A DNA stretch of 64,000 nucleotides from Ruficoccus sp. ZRK36 (GTDB taxonomy: Bacteria > Verrucomicrobiota > Verrucomicrobiia > Opitutales > Cerasicoccaceae): positions 3,296,176-3,360,175 of the forward strand of contig NZ_CP080649.1 of the NCBI RefSeq assembly GCF_019603315.1, written 5' to 3'. The position numbers and the translations under genes are program-made. Below are positions 33,098-41,504 of the stretch, piece by piece (within the stretch, counting starts at the first letter, position 1; each line of letters starts with the position of its first letter). The notes beneath the pieces are model-generated. The model made no database searches and was not told where the DNA came from. It worked only from the letters and a program-made list of their open reading frames with translations.

Positions 33098-34888
33098 ATG
33101 AAACACATCAACGACAAAGAGAATGCCAGTGAACGGCTCGCAAATGCGACCGCGACTTATTGCCCCGAGGATAACAAGCTACGTCTTTACGTAGGGCGCG
33201 TCCCGCATGACGAATACCTTGCCCTGAAGGCCGAAGGCTGGACGAGCACGCCGAAACAGGATTGCGATTTTGCCGCCACTTGGACGCCCCGGCGCCGTGA
33301 CACCTGCCTTGATTATGCGGGCATTATTGAAGATGAAGACATGGAACCGGCGGAGCGATCCGCCGACCGGGCCGAACGCTTCGCCGAATACCGCGAAAAG
33401 CGTACCGCCGAAGCCGTAGGCCATGCCAACCGCTACGAGGCAACGCCGCTTGCGCATGGCTACCAAAACGAACAGCGAGCACAACGCGCCGCCGCCCGAC
33501 ATGACCGCATAGCGGGCTATGCTTGCGACGCTTGGAGCAAGGCCGAATACTGGCAGCGCCGCACCGCTGGAGTGATTCAACATGCCCTTTACGTGTCAAC
33601 GCCGAGCGTTCGCATGGGCCGAATCAAGCGCCTTGAATCCGAACAGCGCAAGCGAGCCGAAGCCGTAGAACAATACAAGAAGCGTTTCCGCAACTGGCAG
33701 CAAGTCGCGGCGATTGAAGACCCCAAGGAACAGACCGCCGCCGCTGTTCACGTCGCAAACTTCTGTCACGGCCACCATTACCGCCACCCGCGCCCCGAGT
33801 CGGCTACGACCTACGTGCGCGAGCACGGAACCAGCTTGTATTCACTCTTAACGCAGGAAAACGACCCAATTACCGGCGCCGAAGCCGCCGCCCTTTGGTT
33901 CAAGGGACAGATTGACCCCGAGAGCGCCGAGTTTGAACACACCAGAATCATGCAATGGACACGCCATTGCGAATTACGCCTTGCTTACGAAAGACAGATG
34001 CTCGACGCCCAAGGCGGACGCCTTGCTAGTGTTGAGATTGAGCCGGGCGGGTATATTGGCGGCAAGCTCGTTTACAAGGTCAACAAATCGCCCAAGACCA
34101 AGCGCGTAACATCGGTTTCAGTCCTTGGCCCGAAGGTTGAGAGCTGGACTTATCGCGCAACGAATATTCCCGGCACGCAGTGGGCCGAGTATTCGATTGA
34201 AACCGAGCGCCTTTCCCCGGACGCCTACACTCCACCGACCAATGAAAGCCGGGCTGAACTCAAACGGATTAAAGCCAAGGTCAAGCAAGCCCAGGCACCG
34301 CTAAAGAAATCTTGCCCGCTCATCAACCCGACCCGCGAAGACGCCGAGCGTTTGCAAGCCTTGTGGAATGAAAAGGCTTTGGCGGACGCAAAGCGCCATG
34401 CTCGCGTCACGCTTCCCGAACCGTCCACCGTTACCGAGATGACGCAAGCCGAATACAAGCGCACGAGCGCCGGAACCTACGCTAGCGCAAAAACCGTCCA
34501 CCTTGACCCCGGAGGCCTCGAATGCCGCTCACGTTATTACAAGGTCCAGACGGGCGACGCCGTTTGCAAAGTTCGCCGGATGGATTCAGCAGGGGTGAGC
34601 TTTTACCGCGCTGATTCTGTCATCGTGCTGACCGACAAGCCGCAAAAGCCTTTTCCTATCGCCCTCTGGCATCGGGAGACCTATCAACCGGACATTGCGA
34701 AGCTGCACGAAGCCATTGCCGCCGCCAACGGCTGCGGAGCCAACGAGCAGCAGGCAAAGCTACTGCGTGAAGCCGACGAAAACGGAATCGTCGATTGCCC
34801 ATCCACCCATCAAGCGAACTGGACAGACGAAGGCCGTAAGCTCTGCACCGCCTTCTTTGCCCGGCAACGTGAAACCGCCAATATTTAA
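33098..34888 (+). CDS. DUF3560 domain protein
   Basis: This is a 596-residue hydrophilic protein. The N-terminal half carries the DUF3560 pattern: LRLYVGRVPHDEYLALKAEGW, then FAATWTPRRRD, ERAERFAEYREKR-type charged helix and RIAGYACDAWSKAEYWQRRTA. The family is frequent on plasmids and integrative elements of varied bacteria, often near anti-restriction and DNA-processing genes; its activity is unknown. The C-terminal half has DUF-like segments without clear match. It precedes a DNA methyltransferase-like gene by 48 bases, suggesting a two-gene operon in the leading region of the element. Confidence 0.85.
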   Translation: MKHINDKENASERLANATATYCPEDNKLRLYVGRVPHDEYLALKAEGWTSTPKQDCDFAATWTPRRRDTCLDYAGIIEDEDMEPAERSADRAERFAEYREKRTAEAVGHANRYEATPLAHGYQNEQRAQRAAARHDRIAGYACDAWSKAEYWQRRTAGVIQHALYVSTPSVRMGRIKRLESEQRKRAEAVEQYKKRFRNWQQVAAIEDPKEQTAAAVHVANFCHGHHYRHPRPESATTYVREHGTSLYSLLTQENDPITGAEAAALWFKGQIDPESAEFEHTRIMQWTRHCELRLAYERQMLDAQGGRLASVEIEPGGYIGGKLVYKVNKSPKTKRVTSVSVLGPKVESWTYRATNIPGTQWAEYSIETERLSPDAYTPPTNESRAELKRIKAKVKQAQAPLKKSCPLINPTREDAERLQALWNEKALADAKRHARVTLPEPSTVTEMTQAEYKRTSAGTYASAKTVHLDPGGLECRSRYYKVQTGDAVCKVRRMDSAGVSFYRADSVIVLTDKPQKPFPIALWHRETYQPDIAKLHEAIAAANGCGANEQQAKLLREADENGIVDCPSTHQANWTDEGRKLCTAFFARQRETANI

Positions 34889-34936
34889 AACATGCGCGGG
34901 AGGTCCGAACCCTCCCGCCTCAACCTTCCTTGAACA

Positions 34937-35578
34937 ATGAAACCAGAAAATTATCACCGCTTGCAACGCTTGCGCTTGGAGAATGGCCAAGCCGGTTTTG
35001 ACCAAGAAGCGATGCGCCCGCGCTTTGAACGTTTGGCCAATCGGCACGAGAACGGCGCCGCGCCCCGCGCCGTCACCGCATACCAGCTTTTCCAGACGCC
35101 GCCCGCTCTGGCCCGCAAGCTCGTCAGCTTGCTTGAACTGGCGCCGGGAGCACGTGTTTTAGAGCCCTCAGCAGGGCTAGGGCGCCTTTTAGATCAATTA
35201 CAGTCCCATGCCCCCGCTGAGGTTGTCGCCGTCGAAATGGCCCCGCAGTGCGCCGGGGAGCTTTTCCAGCAGGAACGCGAGCGTGTGACCATCAAGCAAC
35301 GTGATTTCCTCACCGTTACCCCCGGCGAAATCGGTGCCTTTGACGCCGTGGCGATGAATCCGCCGTTTCACATGCGCAGCGATATTGCGCACATTTTACA
35401 CGCCAGATGCTTTCTAAAACCCGGAGGAAGGCTTGCGGCTATCTGCATGAGCACGGACCACCGGGAGCGGGCGCTAAGACCCTTGTGCGATTCGTGGGAA
35501 GTTCTCCCGGCGTCAACCTTTGCCGAGGCAGGGACAAAGGTTGACGCTGTTCTGTTAACGATTAGTCGAGACGCATAA
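34937..35578 (+). CDS. SAM-dependent DNA methyltransferase-like protein (NPPF)
   Basis: This is a 213-residue Rossmann methyltransferase. The SAM-binding motif I is RVLEPSAGLGRLL (about 73-85), followed by an acidic end of strand 2 (VVAVEM). Motif IV is NPPF (about 140-143), the catalytic signature of N6-adenine or N4-cytosine DNA methylation and also of some rRNA/protein methylases. There is no target-recognition domain and no restriction partner. On mobile elements such orphan enzymes may protect incoming DNA from restriction. It is the last element gene before the tRNA. Confidence 0.85.
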   Translation: MKPENYHRLQRLRLENGQAGFDQEAMRPRFERLANRHENGAAPRAVTAYQLFQTPPALARKLVSLLELAPGARVLEPSAGLGRLLDQLQSHAPAEVVAVEMAPQCAGELFQQERERVTIKQRDFLTVTPGEIGAFDAVAMNPPFHMRSDIAHILHARCFLKPGGRLAAICMSTDHRERALRPLCDSWEVLPASTFAEAGTKVDAVLLTISRDA

Positions 35579-35753
35579 GCGATGAAACGGCTTAGATTGT
35601 GCCGAGTTCTCCATGTGCAAATCGCCGCTAGGGCAGAACTAGGCAGGTTTTCAGAGCATAGTCATGTTGCTTTTTCGGCAGGACTTGGCACCTCCAGAGT
35701 AAGCAACAAGCAAGCAACAGCGTTGTTGCTTAATCTCGGACATACTGATAGAA

Positions 35754-35784
35754 AAAGCCCTAACCAATTGATGGTTAGGGCTTT
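35754..35784 (-). terminator. Terminator of the tRNA-Phe gene
   Basis: A perfect 13-bp stem, AAAGCCCTAACCA with TGGTTAGGGCTTT, encloses five bases. On the minus strand it lies six bases after the tRNA 3' end and runs into a T-run, a textbook rho-independent terminator. Confidence 0.85.
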
Positions 35785-35789
35785 AAAAG

Positions 35790-35865
<76 letters not shown>

Positions 35866-36033
35866 AAAGTATTTGGTCAAGAGACGGTTAAGGCCATCTA
35901 TCAACCGGGAAATTGTAATCAGCGCAAGGTTTTTGCCGAAGTGTGGTGCACTTTGTAAAACGGCTGCCGCCAAGACTGTATGAACTTTCGTAGAACGGGA
36001 AAACGGGAGATGCTAGGGCTGCAAGCGCCCCGG

Positions 36034-36870
36034 TCAACTGGAAAAACCGTAATTTTCAGCGGTTTTTTTCACTTCGGCTGTCTGGGTGTACGGAGTCGTG
36101 TCCACGCCCATGACCTCACGGGCAAATTGCTCCATGTCCCAGGCCAGTGGAAGGCGGAAACTGGGGCCGTTTTCGAAGACCAGACTGCCCGCATGCAAAG
36201 CCTGACGGCGCATGGGCAGAGCGGCTGCGAGGCGGGGTGTCCAGCCCTCGGTGATAAACTCCAGAAAGAGCGTATCGTCCGGGCCGTAGATTTTGTCCCC
36301 GGCGATGGGATGGCCCAGCCAGAAGGCATGGGCGCGTATCTGGTGCTTGCGGCCCGTCTCGGGCTTCACGCGGACCAGTGTATACCCTCCCCCGCTCACG
36401 AGCGGCTCAAAGTGCGTGCGCGCCTTTTGCGCAGAGCGGGACTTGCGGACGGTGACACGCGCGGCGACCTCCGATTCCAAATCCTTGGCCAGCGGCTGGT
36501 TAACCAGCACCGGCTCGGTCATTTCACCCGCCATGATGGCCAGATAGGTTTTCTCCACCCGTCGCTCCTGAAAGGCCATCTGCAGCCGCCGGGCCGAGGC
36601 AGGACGCTTGGCGATCAGGACGAGGCCGCTGGTCTCGCGGTCCAGCCGGGCCACCAGATGCAGAGTCTCCAGCCCGGTCAGCTCCCGACAGGCCCCGACG
36701 AGGCTTGACCACGGGCCATTCTTGGAGGGGTGGCAGACGATCCAGCCGGGCTTGTCGATCACGAGCACATCCTCGTCCTCGTGGACGATCCAGCTTTTAA
36801 GCTCCTCGGGATCGATCAACTCAGCCTCTCCGCTCAGAAGAGGCCACGTGCTGTAGTGCCGCTCGCTCAC
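36034..36870 (-). CDS. RluA-family RNA pseudouridine synthase
   Basis: This enzyme converts uridine to pseudouridine in rRNA or tRNA. It has 278 residues. The catalytic Asp is D77 in ARLDRETSGLVLI; DVLVIDKPGWIVCHPS precedes it and KPETGRKHQIRAH follows, all hallmarks of the RluA/RluC/RluD/TruC group. It lacks an S4 domain, which is more like RluA, TruC or YqcB. The target base cannot be named. It overlaps the upstream SDR gene by four bases on the minus strand. Confidence 0.9.
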   Translation of the reverse strand: MSERHYSTWPLLSGEAELIDPEELKSWIVHEDEDVLVIDKPGWIVCHPSKNGPWSSLVGACRELTGLETLHLVARLDRETSGLVLIAKRPASARRLQMAFQERRVEKTYLAIMAGEMTEPVLVNQPLAKDLESEVAARVTVRKSRSAQKARTHFEPLVSGGGYTLVRVKPETGRKHQIRAHAFWLGHPIAGDKIYGPDDTLFLEFITEGWTPRLAAALPMRRQALHAGSLVFENGPSFRLPLAWDMEQFAREVMGVDTTPYTQTAEVKKTAENYGFSS

Positions 36871-37664
36871 GGTTGGCGGATTTTACGCAGGGTGCCGCCG
36901 GAGAGCTTGGTCACCAGCACCTTGGGCAGTTTCGAGGAAATGGCGACCCCGGCCTTGTTCCAGAAGCCCGTGGTGACGATCCAGCTATCCTTGAAGTACT
37001 TACGCAGGGACTCCTCGACGACCTTGTCCGCGGTGGTCCCGACCTTGATCGGGGACTCCTTGAAACCGGCCGCCCGGAAAAAGTTTGTCGCGGTCGGTCC
37101 GGGGCACACACACAGCACCCGCACGCCCTTGTCCTTGAGCTCGTCGCTGAGAGCCAGACTCCAGCTGTGCAGGAAGGACTTGGTGGCGCCATAGGTGGCC
37201 ATCAGCGGCGTGGGCTGGAAGCAGGCGGTGGAGGCGACATTGATAATTCCGCCCCCGCGCTCGATGAGCTTCGGCATCAGGCGCCCTGCCAGGTGCACGC
37301 AGGCGCGCACATTTAGGTCGATCATGCTCAGATCGCGCTCCAGAGACACATCGTGAAATTCGCCGTAACCCCCGAAGCCGCTGTTATTTATGAGCAGCAC
37401 GTCGCCACCGGGATTTTCGTCGATAAAGGTAAGAATTTCGGGAACGACACGCTCGATTTCCTGTCCTAAAGATAAGTCGCACGGTATGTGCCTTACCCCC
37501 TGATCCAGCCACTTTTTGGCAGGTTCCGAACGAGAAAGGTTGCATATCGCGGGATTATCATCTAACTTGCTTATCGAAGCTATGAAGCTTTCCCCAATAC
37601 CAGAAGATCCGCCCGTCACGATGACGGCGGATATTTTTTTGTCGGCACGCTTTAAGCTATTCAT
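36867..37664 (-). CDS. Short-chain dehydrogenase/reductase
   Basis: This is a 265-residue NAD(P)-dependent SDR. The nucleotide-binding TGGSSGIG is at 17-24, the LLINNSGFGGYG strand follows, and the catalytic Ser and YxxxK are in NVASTACFQPTPLMATYGATK. Substrate is unknown; related enzymes act on sterols, ketones or long-chain aldehydes. The gene shares a transcript with the pseudouridine synthase (ATGA overlap) and is divergent from the hibernation factor gene. Confidence 0.88.
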   Translation of the reverse strand: MNSLKRADKKISAVIVTGGSSGIGESFIASISKLDDNPAICNLSRSEPAKKWLDQGVRHIPCDLSLGQEIERVVPEILTFIDENPGGDVLLINNSGFGGYGEFHDVSLERDLSMIDLNVRACVHLAGRLMPKLIERGGGIINVASTACFQPTPLMATYGATKSFLHSWSLALSDELKDKGVRVLCVCPGPTATNFFRAAGFKESPIKVGTTADKVVEESLRKYFKDSWIVTTGFWNKAGVAISSKLPKVLVTKLSGGTLRKIRQP

Positions 37665-37727
37665 TTCGAGACGGGTGGATAACTGAGAATAAAAAGGTCC
37701 ATTACGTCACTAACCACTAACCGGAAT

Positions 37728-38108
37728 ATGCGTATGAACAATAAAGAAGTGATCATCTCCGGTCTTCATATCGACCTGACCGCAGCCCTCAAGAATCTCG
37801 TTGTCGAGAAAACGGACAAGCTGTTCCAGCACCAGGAACGGATTATCCGTATGCGAGTGGAACTCGAGTACAACCTCAATAAGGGTAATGGCAAGTCGGA
37901 AGAGTTCATCGCCAAGGGACACATCGAAATCAATGGAGCCCCCATGATTGTGAGTGTTGCCAGCGACGACCTCTACAAGTCGATCGACCAGATGGTCCTC
38001 AAGCTTGACCGCAAACTGCGTCGCCGATCACGGCTGCACAGGGTCAAGCGGAAACAGCCTCATGAAGTGGACATCCCGGCACAACTGCCGAAGGTACATG
38101 CCGCCTGA
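37728..38108 (+). CDS. hpf: Ribosome hibernation promoting factor, short form
   Basis: This is a 126-residue HPF/YfiA-family protein that binds the 30S decoding region in stationary phase. The family pattern is clear: VIISGLHIDLTAALKNLVVEK at the start, a central RVELEYNLN and the basic helix LDRKLRRRSRLHRVKRK. It has no C-terminal dimerisation domain, so it is a short HPF or YfiA-type rather than the long form. A clear terminator follows. Confidence 0.92.
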   Translation: MRMNNKEVIISGLHIDLTAALKNLVVEKTDKLFQHQERIIRMRVELEYNLNKGNGKSEEFIAKGHIEINGAPMIVSVASDDLYKSIDQMVLKLDRKLRRRSRLHRVKRKQPHEVDIPAQLPKVHAA

Positions 38109-38151
38109 TACGCGACTCTGTCATAAAAACTTAACCCATATTTACACTCTC

Positions 38152-38175
38152 AACCCGGCTCGAAAGAGCCGGGTT
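38152..38175 (+). terminator. Terminator after hpf
   Basis: AACCCGGCTC-GAAA-GAGCCGGGTT, a perfect 10-bp stem with a GNRA-type loop, is followed by TCTTTTTG. Confidence 0.9.
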
Positions 38176-38197
38176 TCTTTTTGAGTGGGCACAAAAA

Positions 38198-38229
38198 AAC
38201 CGGCCTGGCTTCTTTTCACCAGACCGGTT
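38198..38229 (-). terminator. Terminator of the small membrane protein gene
   Basis: AACCGGCCTGG pairs with CCAGACCGGTT (one G-T pair). Read on the minus strand it is followed by a run of seven T's, so it ends the gene at 38,261-38,623. Confidence 0.85.
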
Positions 38230-38260
38230 GATTCGAAAAATAAGGCTTCGAGGGTCAACT

Positions 38261-38623
38261 CTAGGGCTTCATCACGCCCATGTAGGCGGCGATAGCCCCG
38301 AGAATCAGGATCGCCCACCACAGGCCCATACCCAGCTGCGGCTTGCGGTTGAGGACGGCCGTGGCGGCCCCGAGGATCAGCCAGATCACGTACTTGGCGA
38401 TCAGCCAGCCCTCGACGTAGCTGTAGGCGCCACCATAGCGGGCGATCATCCCGAATCCACTGACCAGTAGCAGCAGCAGGCCGATGCCGCTCGTGACAGA
38501 GCCGAGCACGCGCAGCTTCTTGTTGTCAGAGTCGAGCAGCCCGCGAATGATCAAGCCACCATAGCCCAGAAACACCATCATCACCCCAAGCAGGTGGATG
38601 ATCTTATAGAGTTGAACAGTCAT
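38261..38623 (-). CDS. Four-helix membrane protein of unknown function
   Basis: This is a 120-residue protein with four hydrophobic helices (about 6-27, 38-62, 72-91 and 99-117). The start YKIIHLLGVMMVFLGYGG recalls small SirB/CopD-like membrane families in which a His near the first helix binds heme or metal, but no firm family match can be claimed. It stands alone with its own terminator. Confidence 0.72.
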   Translation of the reverse strand: MTVQLYKIIHLLGVMMVFLGYGGLIIRGLLDSDNKKLRVLGSVTSGIGLLLLLVSGFGMIARYGGAYSYVEGWLIAKYVIWLILGAATAVLNRKPQLGMGLWWAILILGAIAAYMGVMKP

Positions 38624-38993
38624 GCTTACGGGGGATGGGCTACGAACCCAAACCTGTCAACGGCATTCGGCACCAGGCAAACGCTCCCAAGGACAGAGCC
38701 CTTGACCTGTGATCCTTCGGATCACTGATGACTCCGCTTGGAGCGGAGCCATGGGCCGGGGTGCACCCGGTGACATTGATGGCTCCACGAAGGTGGAACC
38801 ATGAGCAACAGCGGTTGACGCCGCCTCAAACGAACCCCCTTTGCACACTGGCGCAAGGAACAGGCACGCAGAGCATCAATGCCCCCGTTATGACTGGGGC
38901 AGCGAACGCAGTGAGCGATGGGGCGGAGCCCCATCAAGCTCCCGCACTGTCACGTACGGGGGTAGGCACACAGTGCCGTAGGGGCGGAGCCCC
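38624..38993. repeat. Intergenic cluster of short hairpins with three-base loops
   Basis: No gene is supported here. Several tiny perfect palindromes are visible: TGATCC-TTC-GGATCA (38,710-38,724), CTCCGCT-TGG-AGCGGAG (38,732-38,748), ATGGGGC-GGA-GCCCCAT (38,918-38,934) and AGGGGC-GGA-GCCCCT (38,980-38,994, touching the next gene's stop). All have 6-7 bp stems and three-base loops. A similar cluster lies at 43,122-43,345. Confidence 0.7.
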
Positions 38994-40085
38994 TCATTGC
39001 CCGCGGGGGCACCCCGCGTCGGCGAGAGCCTGGGCCTTGAGGGAGAGCTCGGAGGCGAGGAAGGCGTGCTCCTGGGTCATGGCGTTCTCGGTACGGTTAA
39101 GGAAGTCGAGAATGAGCTGCCCGAAGAACGGGAAGCCGACCTTACCGGCGCATTCGATCACCTGATCGCCCTGCTGGTCAGCGAGGAAGATCTGGTTGCC
39201 CGTGTTGCTGCGGCCGAAGTCAAAGTACTTGCGGATTTCGATCACGCCCTTGGTGCCGGTGATAAAGCTGCGACCGTCGCCCCAGCCGCGCATACCGTCC
39301 GGGGTGAACCAGTTGACGCGCGAGAAGCAGGAGGCACCGGTATCGAGCTTGAGCACGGCCTCGCCGACATCTTCCAGCTCGGGCTTGTCCTGATTGGCCA
39401 TGTTGTCCACGCGGGCGTGGAGCACTTCCCCACCCTTGGAGCGGGTGTAGTGCAGGAACTGGTCAAACTGGTGCGAGGCGATGTCGGTCAGGATACCGCC
39501 GTACTTGGCCTTCTGGAAGAACCACTCGGGGCGCGTCGCTTTGGAGAGGCGGTGCGGGCCAAAGATTTCCATGTGCACGATGTCGCCGATAGCGCCATCC
39601 TGGATCAGCTGATCGACGTACCAGGCAGACTCCACGTGCACGCGCTCAGAGTAGTACACCATGTACTTGCGGCCCGTCTCGGCCACCACCTTGCGGGCGG
39701 TCTCCAGCTGCTCCAGCGTGGTGAAGGGGCACTTATCGGTAAAGTAGTCGAGCCCGGCCTGCATGACGCGGCACCCGAGCGGTCCACGCTCGGAGGGAAT
39801 CGCGGCGGCAGCCACGAGCTTGACCTCTTTATCCTCGAAGATGCGCTCCAGGCTGTCCACGGGCTTGGCCTTCGGGAACTTCTCCAGCAGGGCATCCCGC
39901 TTGGCAGCGTCCGGCTCGTAAACGTAGCGCAGCTCACCGCCCGCCTCCGTCAAACCGTTACACATGCCATTGATATGGCCGTGATCGAGGTGAGCAGCCG
40001 CGAAAACGAATTCGCCGGGCTTGACCACCTGTTCAACATTCGCCGCGGTGGGCGCATAGTTCATGCCGTCTGCTTGCTGTGCCAT
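38994..40085 (-). CDS. Gfo/Idh/MocA-family oxidoreductase
   Basis: This is a 363-residue NAD(P)-dependent dehydrogenase of the sugar/inositol dehydrogenase superfamily. The N-terminal Rossmann part is atypical: it begins with FVFAAAHLDHGHINGM rather than a clean GxGxxG. The C-terminal alpha/beta domain is recognisable (WFFQKAKYGGILTDIASHQFDQFLHY), with the conserved G-G-x-x-x-D-x-x-x-H as GGILTDIASHQ. Substrate is unknown. It lies 13 bases after a second family member on the same strand, so the two probably work together on a sugar or cyclitol. Confidence 0.86.
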   Translation of the reverse strand: MAQQADGMNYAPTAANVEQVVKPGEFVFAAAHLDHGHINGMCNGLTEAGGELRYVYEPDAAKRDALLEKFPKAKPVDSLERIFEDKEVKLVAAAAIPSERGPLGCRVMQAGLDYFTDKCPFTTLEQLETARKVVAETGRKYMVYYSERVHVESAWYVDQLIQDGAIGDIVHMEIFGPHRLSKATRPEWFFQKAKYGGILTDIASHQFDQFLHYTRSKGGEVLHARVDNMANQDKPELEDVGEAVLKLDTGASCFSRVNWFTPDGMRGWGDGRSFITGTKGVIEIRKYFDFGRSNTGNQIFLADQQGDQVIECAGKVGFPFFGQLILDFLNRTENAMTQEHAFLASELSLKAQALADAGCPRGQ

Positions 40086-40098
40086 GGGGTGTCTAAAG

Positions 40099-41256
40099 CT
40101 AGAATGTGTTGCTCATGTTGGAGGCCGCGCCCTTGGGCTGGTCCACCTTCTTCACAAAGGTCGAGGTCTCGATCTTCTTCTTGAGGGCAGTCTCGTAGGC
40201 GACGCCGTCGAGCGGGAAGCTCACCGTCTCACCGATGTCGGATGAGTGGATCATGCCGTTGGCCAGCTCCACGGAGTGGATGCCCTCCTCAGCAGGAGCG
40301 ATAAGGGGTGCCTTGTCGAGGATGGCTGCCGTGAAGTTCTTCAGGATCCCCATGTGCTGCTCACCGCGGCCGCTGGCCGGCAGGGAGATGTCCCAGGTCT
40401 CGGGCTTGGCGAAACCGGTTTCGCAGGTCTCGCACCACTCGGTGCTGGTCACCTCGTTACGCAGCCACTTCATAGTATCGCCCTCAATGACGATACGGCC
40501 ACGCTCGGCGGCGATTTCAAGGCGGTTCGTGCCGGGGGCTTCACCCGTGGTGGTGATAAAGACACCGTTGGAACCATCGGCGTACTCCATGTAGGCGGTC
40601 ACGTCGTCCTCGACCTCAATGTCGTGGAAACGGCCTACCTGGCAAAATGCGCGGACCTTTTGCGGCATCCCGAAGAGCCACTGCCACAGGTCGATCTGGT
40701 GCGGGCACTGGTTGAGCAGCACGCCGCCGCCTTCGCCACCCCAGGTGGCACGCCAGCCGCCGGAGGCATAGTACTGGCGGGTGCGGAACCAGTCGGTGAT
40801 GATCCAGTTGATGCGGTTGATCTTGCCCAACTCGCCCGAGTCGATCAGCTCCTTGAGCTTACGGTAGCGCGGGTCGGTGCGCTGGTTAAACATCGCGGCA
40901 AAGATCTGGTCCTTGTTGGTGTGGGCGGCGATGAGGCGCTCACAGTCGGCCTTGTGCACGGAGATCGGCTTCTCAACCAGTGTGTGCAGACCCAGTTCGA
41001 GAGCCTTGATGCCCAGCACGGTGTGGTCGTAGTGAGGCGTAGCGATGACGACTGCGTCGATCAGCCCGCTCTTGAGCATCTCCTCGGCGTCCGTGAAGCG
41101 CTTGGCGTCGCCAGCGTCAGCAGCCTTGAGTTTTTCCTCGTCGCGGTCGCACACAGCGGCCAGGCGCAGGCGCTTGATTTCTCCCTTGGAAAGCCGGCCG
41201 GCGTAGTGGCCGCCCATGTTTCCCAGTCCAATAATACCAAGTTTTACTTCGTCCAT
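40099..41256 (-). CDS. Gfo/Idh/MocA-family oxidoreductase
   Basis: This 385-residue dehydrogenase has a classical N-terminal NAD(P)-binding site (KLGIIGLGNMGGHYAG), the active-site EKPIS lysine motif (LVEKPISVHKADCE) and the GGGVLLNQCPHQIDLWQW motif of the C-terminal domain, with Cys/His where the family has acid/base residues. It is the first of a two-gene unit with the smaller paralogue. Likely substrates are hexoses, uronic acids or inositols. Confidence 0.92.
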   Translation of the reverse strand: MDEVKLGIIGLGNMGGHYAGRLSKGEIKRLRLAAVCDRDEEKLKAADAGDAKRFTDAEEMLKSGLIDAVVIATPHYDHTVLGIKALELGLHTLVEKPISVHKADCERLIAAHTNKDQIFAAMFNQRTDPRYRKLKELIDSGELGKINRINWIITDWFRTRQYYASGGWRATWGGEGGGVLLNQCPHQIDLWQWLFGMPQKVRAFCQVGRFHDIEVEDDVTAYMEYADGSNGVFITTTGEAPGTNRLEIAAERGRIVIEGDTMKWLRNEVTSTEWCETCETGFAKPETWDISLPASGRGEQHMGILKNFTAAILDKAPLIAPAEEGIHSVELANGMIHSSDIGETVSFPLDGVAYETALKKKIETSTFVKKVDQPKGAASNMSNTF

Positions 41257-41504
41257 GATCTATAAAGTAGATAAAACGCCACCATAACCAACACGTGTAG
41301 GGCATCAAGCTTTTTACCTTCCCGAGGCTAAAAAAACGTGCGAACCAGCGGCCATGCAGGATAAGGGCTCACGAGCCCTATCAGAGTCATGGGCAGTAAA
41401 TACCTGCACCTGTGCATGTACGAACTCTCTATCTATCCACCCTAATGATTGACTTGGGCACGTGAGCGACCCATCGTGACACACTTCCCCAATTTCCCCG
41501 ACAT

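Larger units (their letters stand above)
1590..35789. mobile_element. Probable integrated conjugative element with metal resistance
   Basis: This block contains a relaxase, a type IV secretion operon, accessory genes common on plasmids (RadC-like, DUF3560, orphan methyltransferase) and two metal resistance modules. It ends at the 3' end of tRNA-Phe, beyond which the DNA becomes more GC-rich and housekeeping in character. The left boundary is not visible; IS66 covers it. No integrase, replication initiator, partition gene or coupling protein was found, so the element either extends left of the window or is defective. Confidence 0.6.

Noticed and set aside
38624-38993. Possible CRISPR array in the repeat-rich spacer
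   Set aside because: The palindromes differ in sequence and are irregularly spaced; there are no constant repeats with unique spacers and no cas genes in the window.
38997-41265. Two long plus-strand frames (395 and 339 codons) opposite the Gfo/Idh/MocA genes
   Set aside because: Both mirror the real minus-strand dehydrogenases and have no family features.
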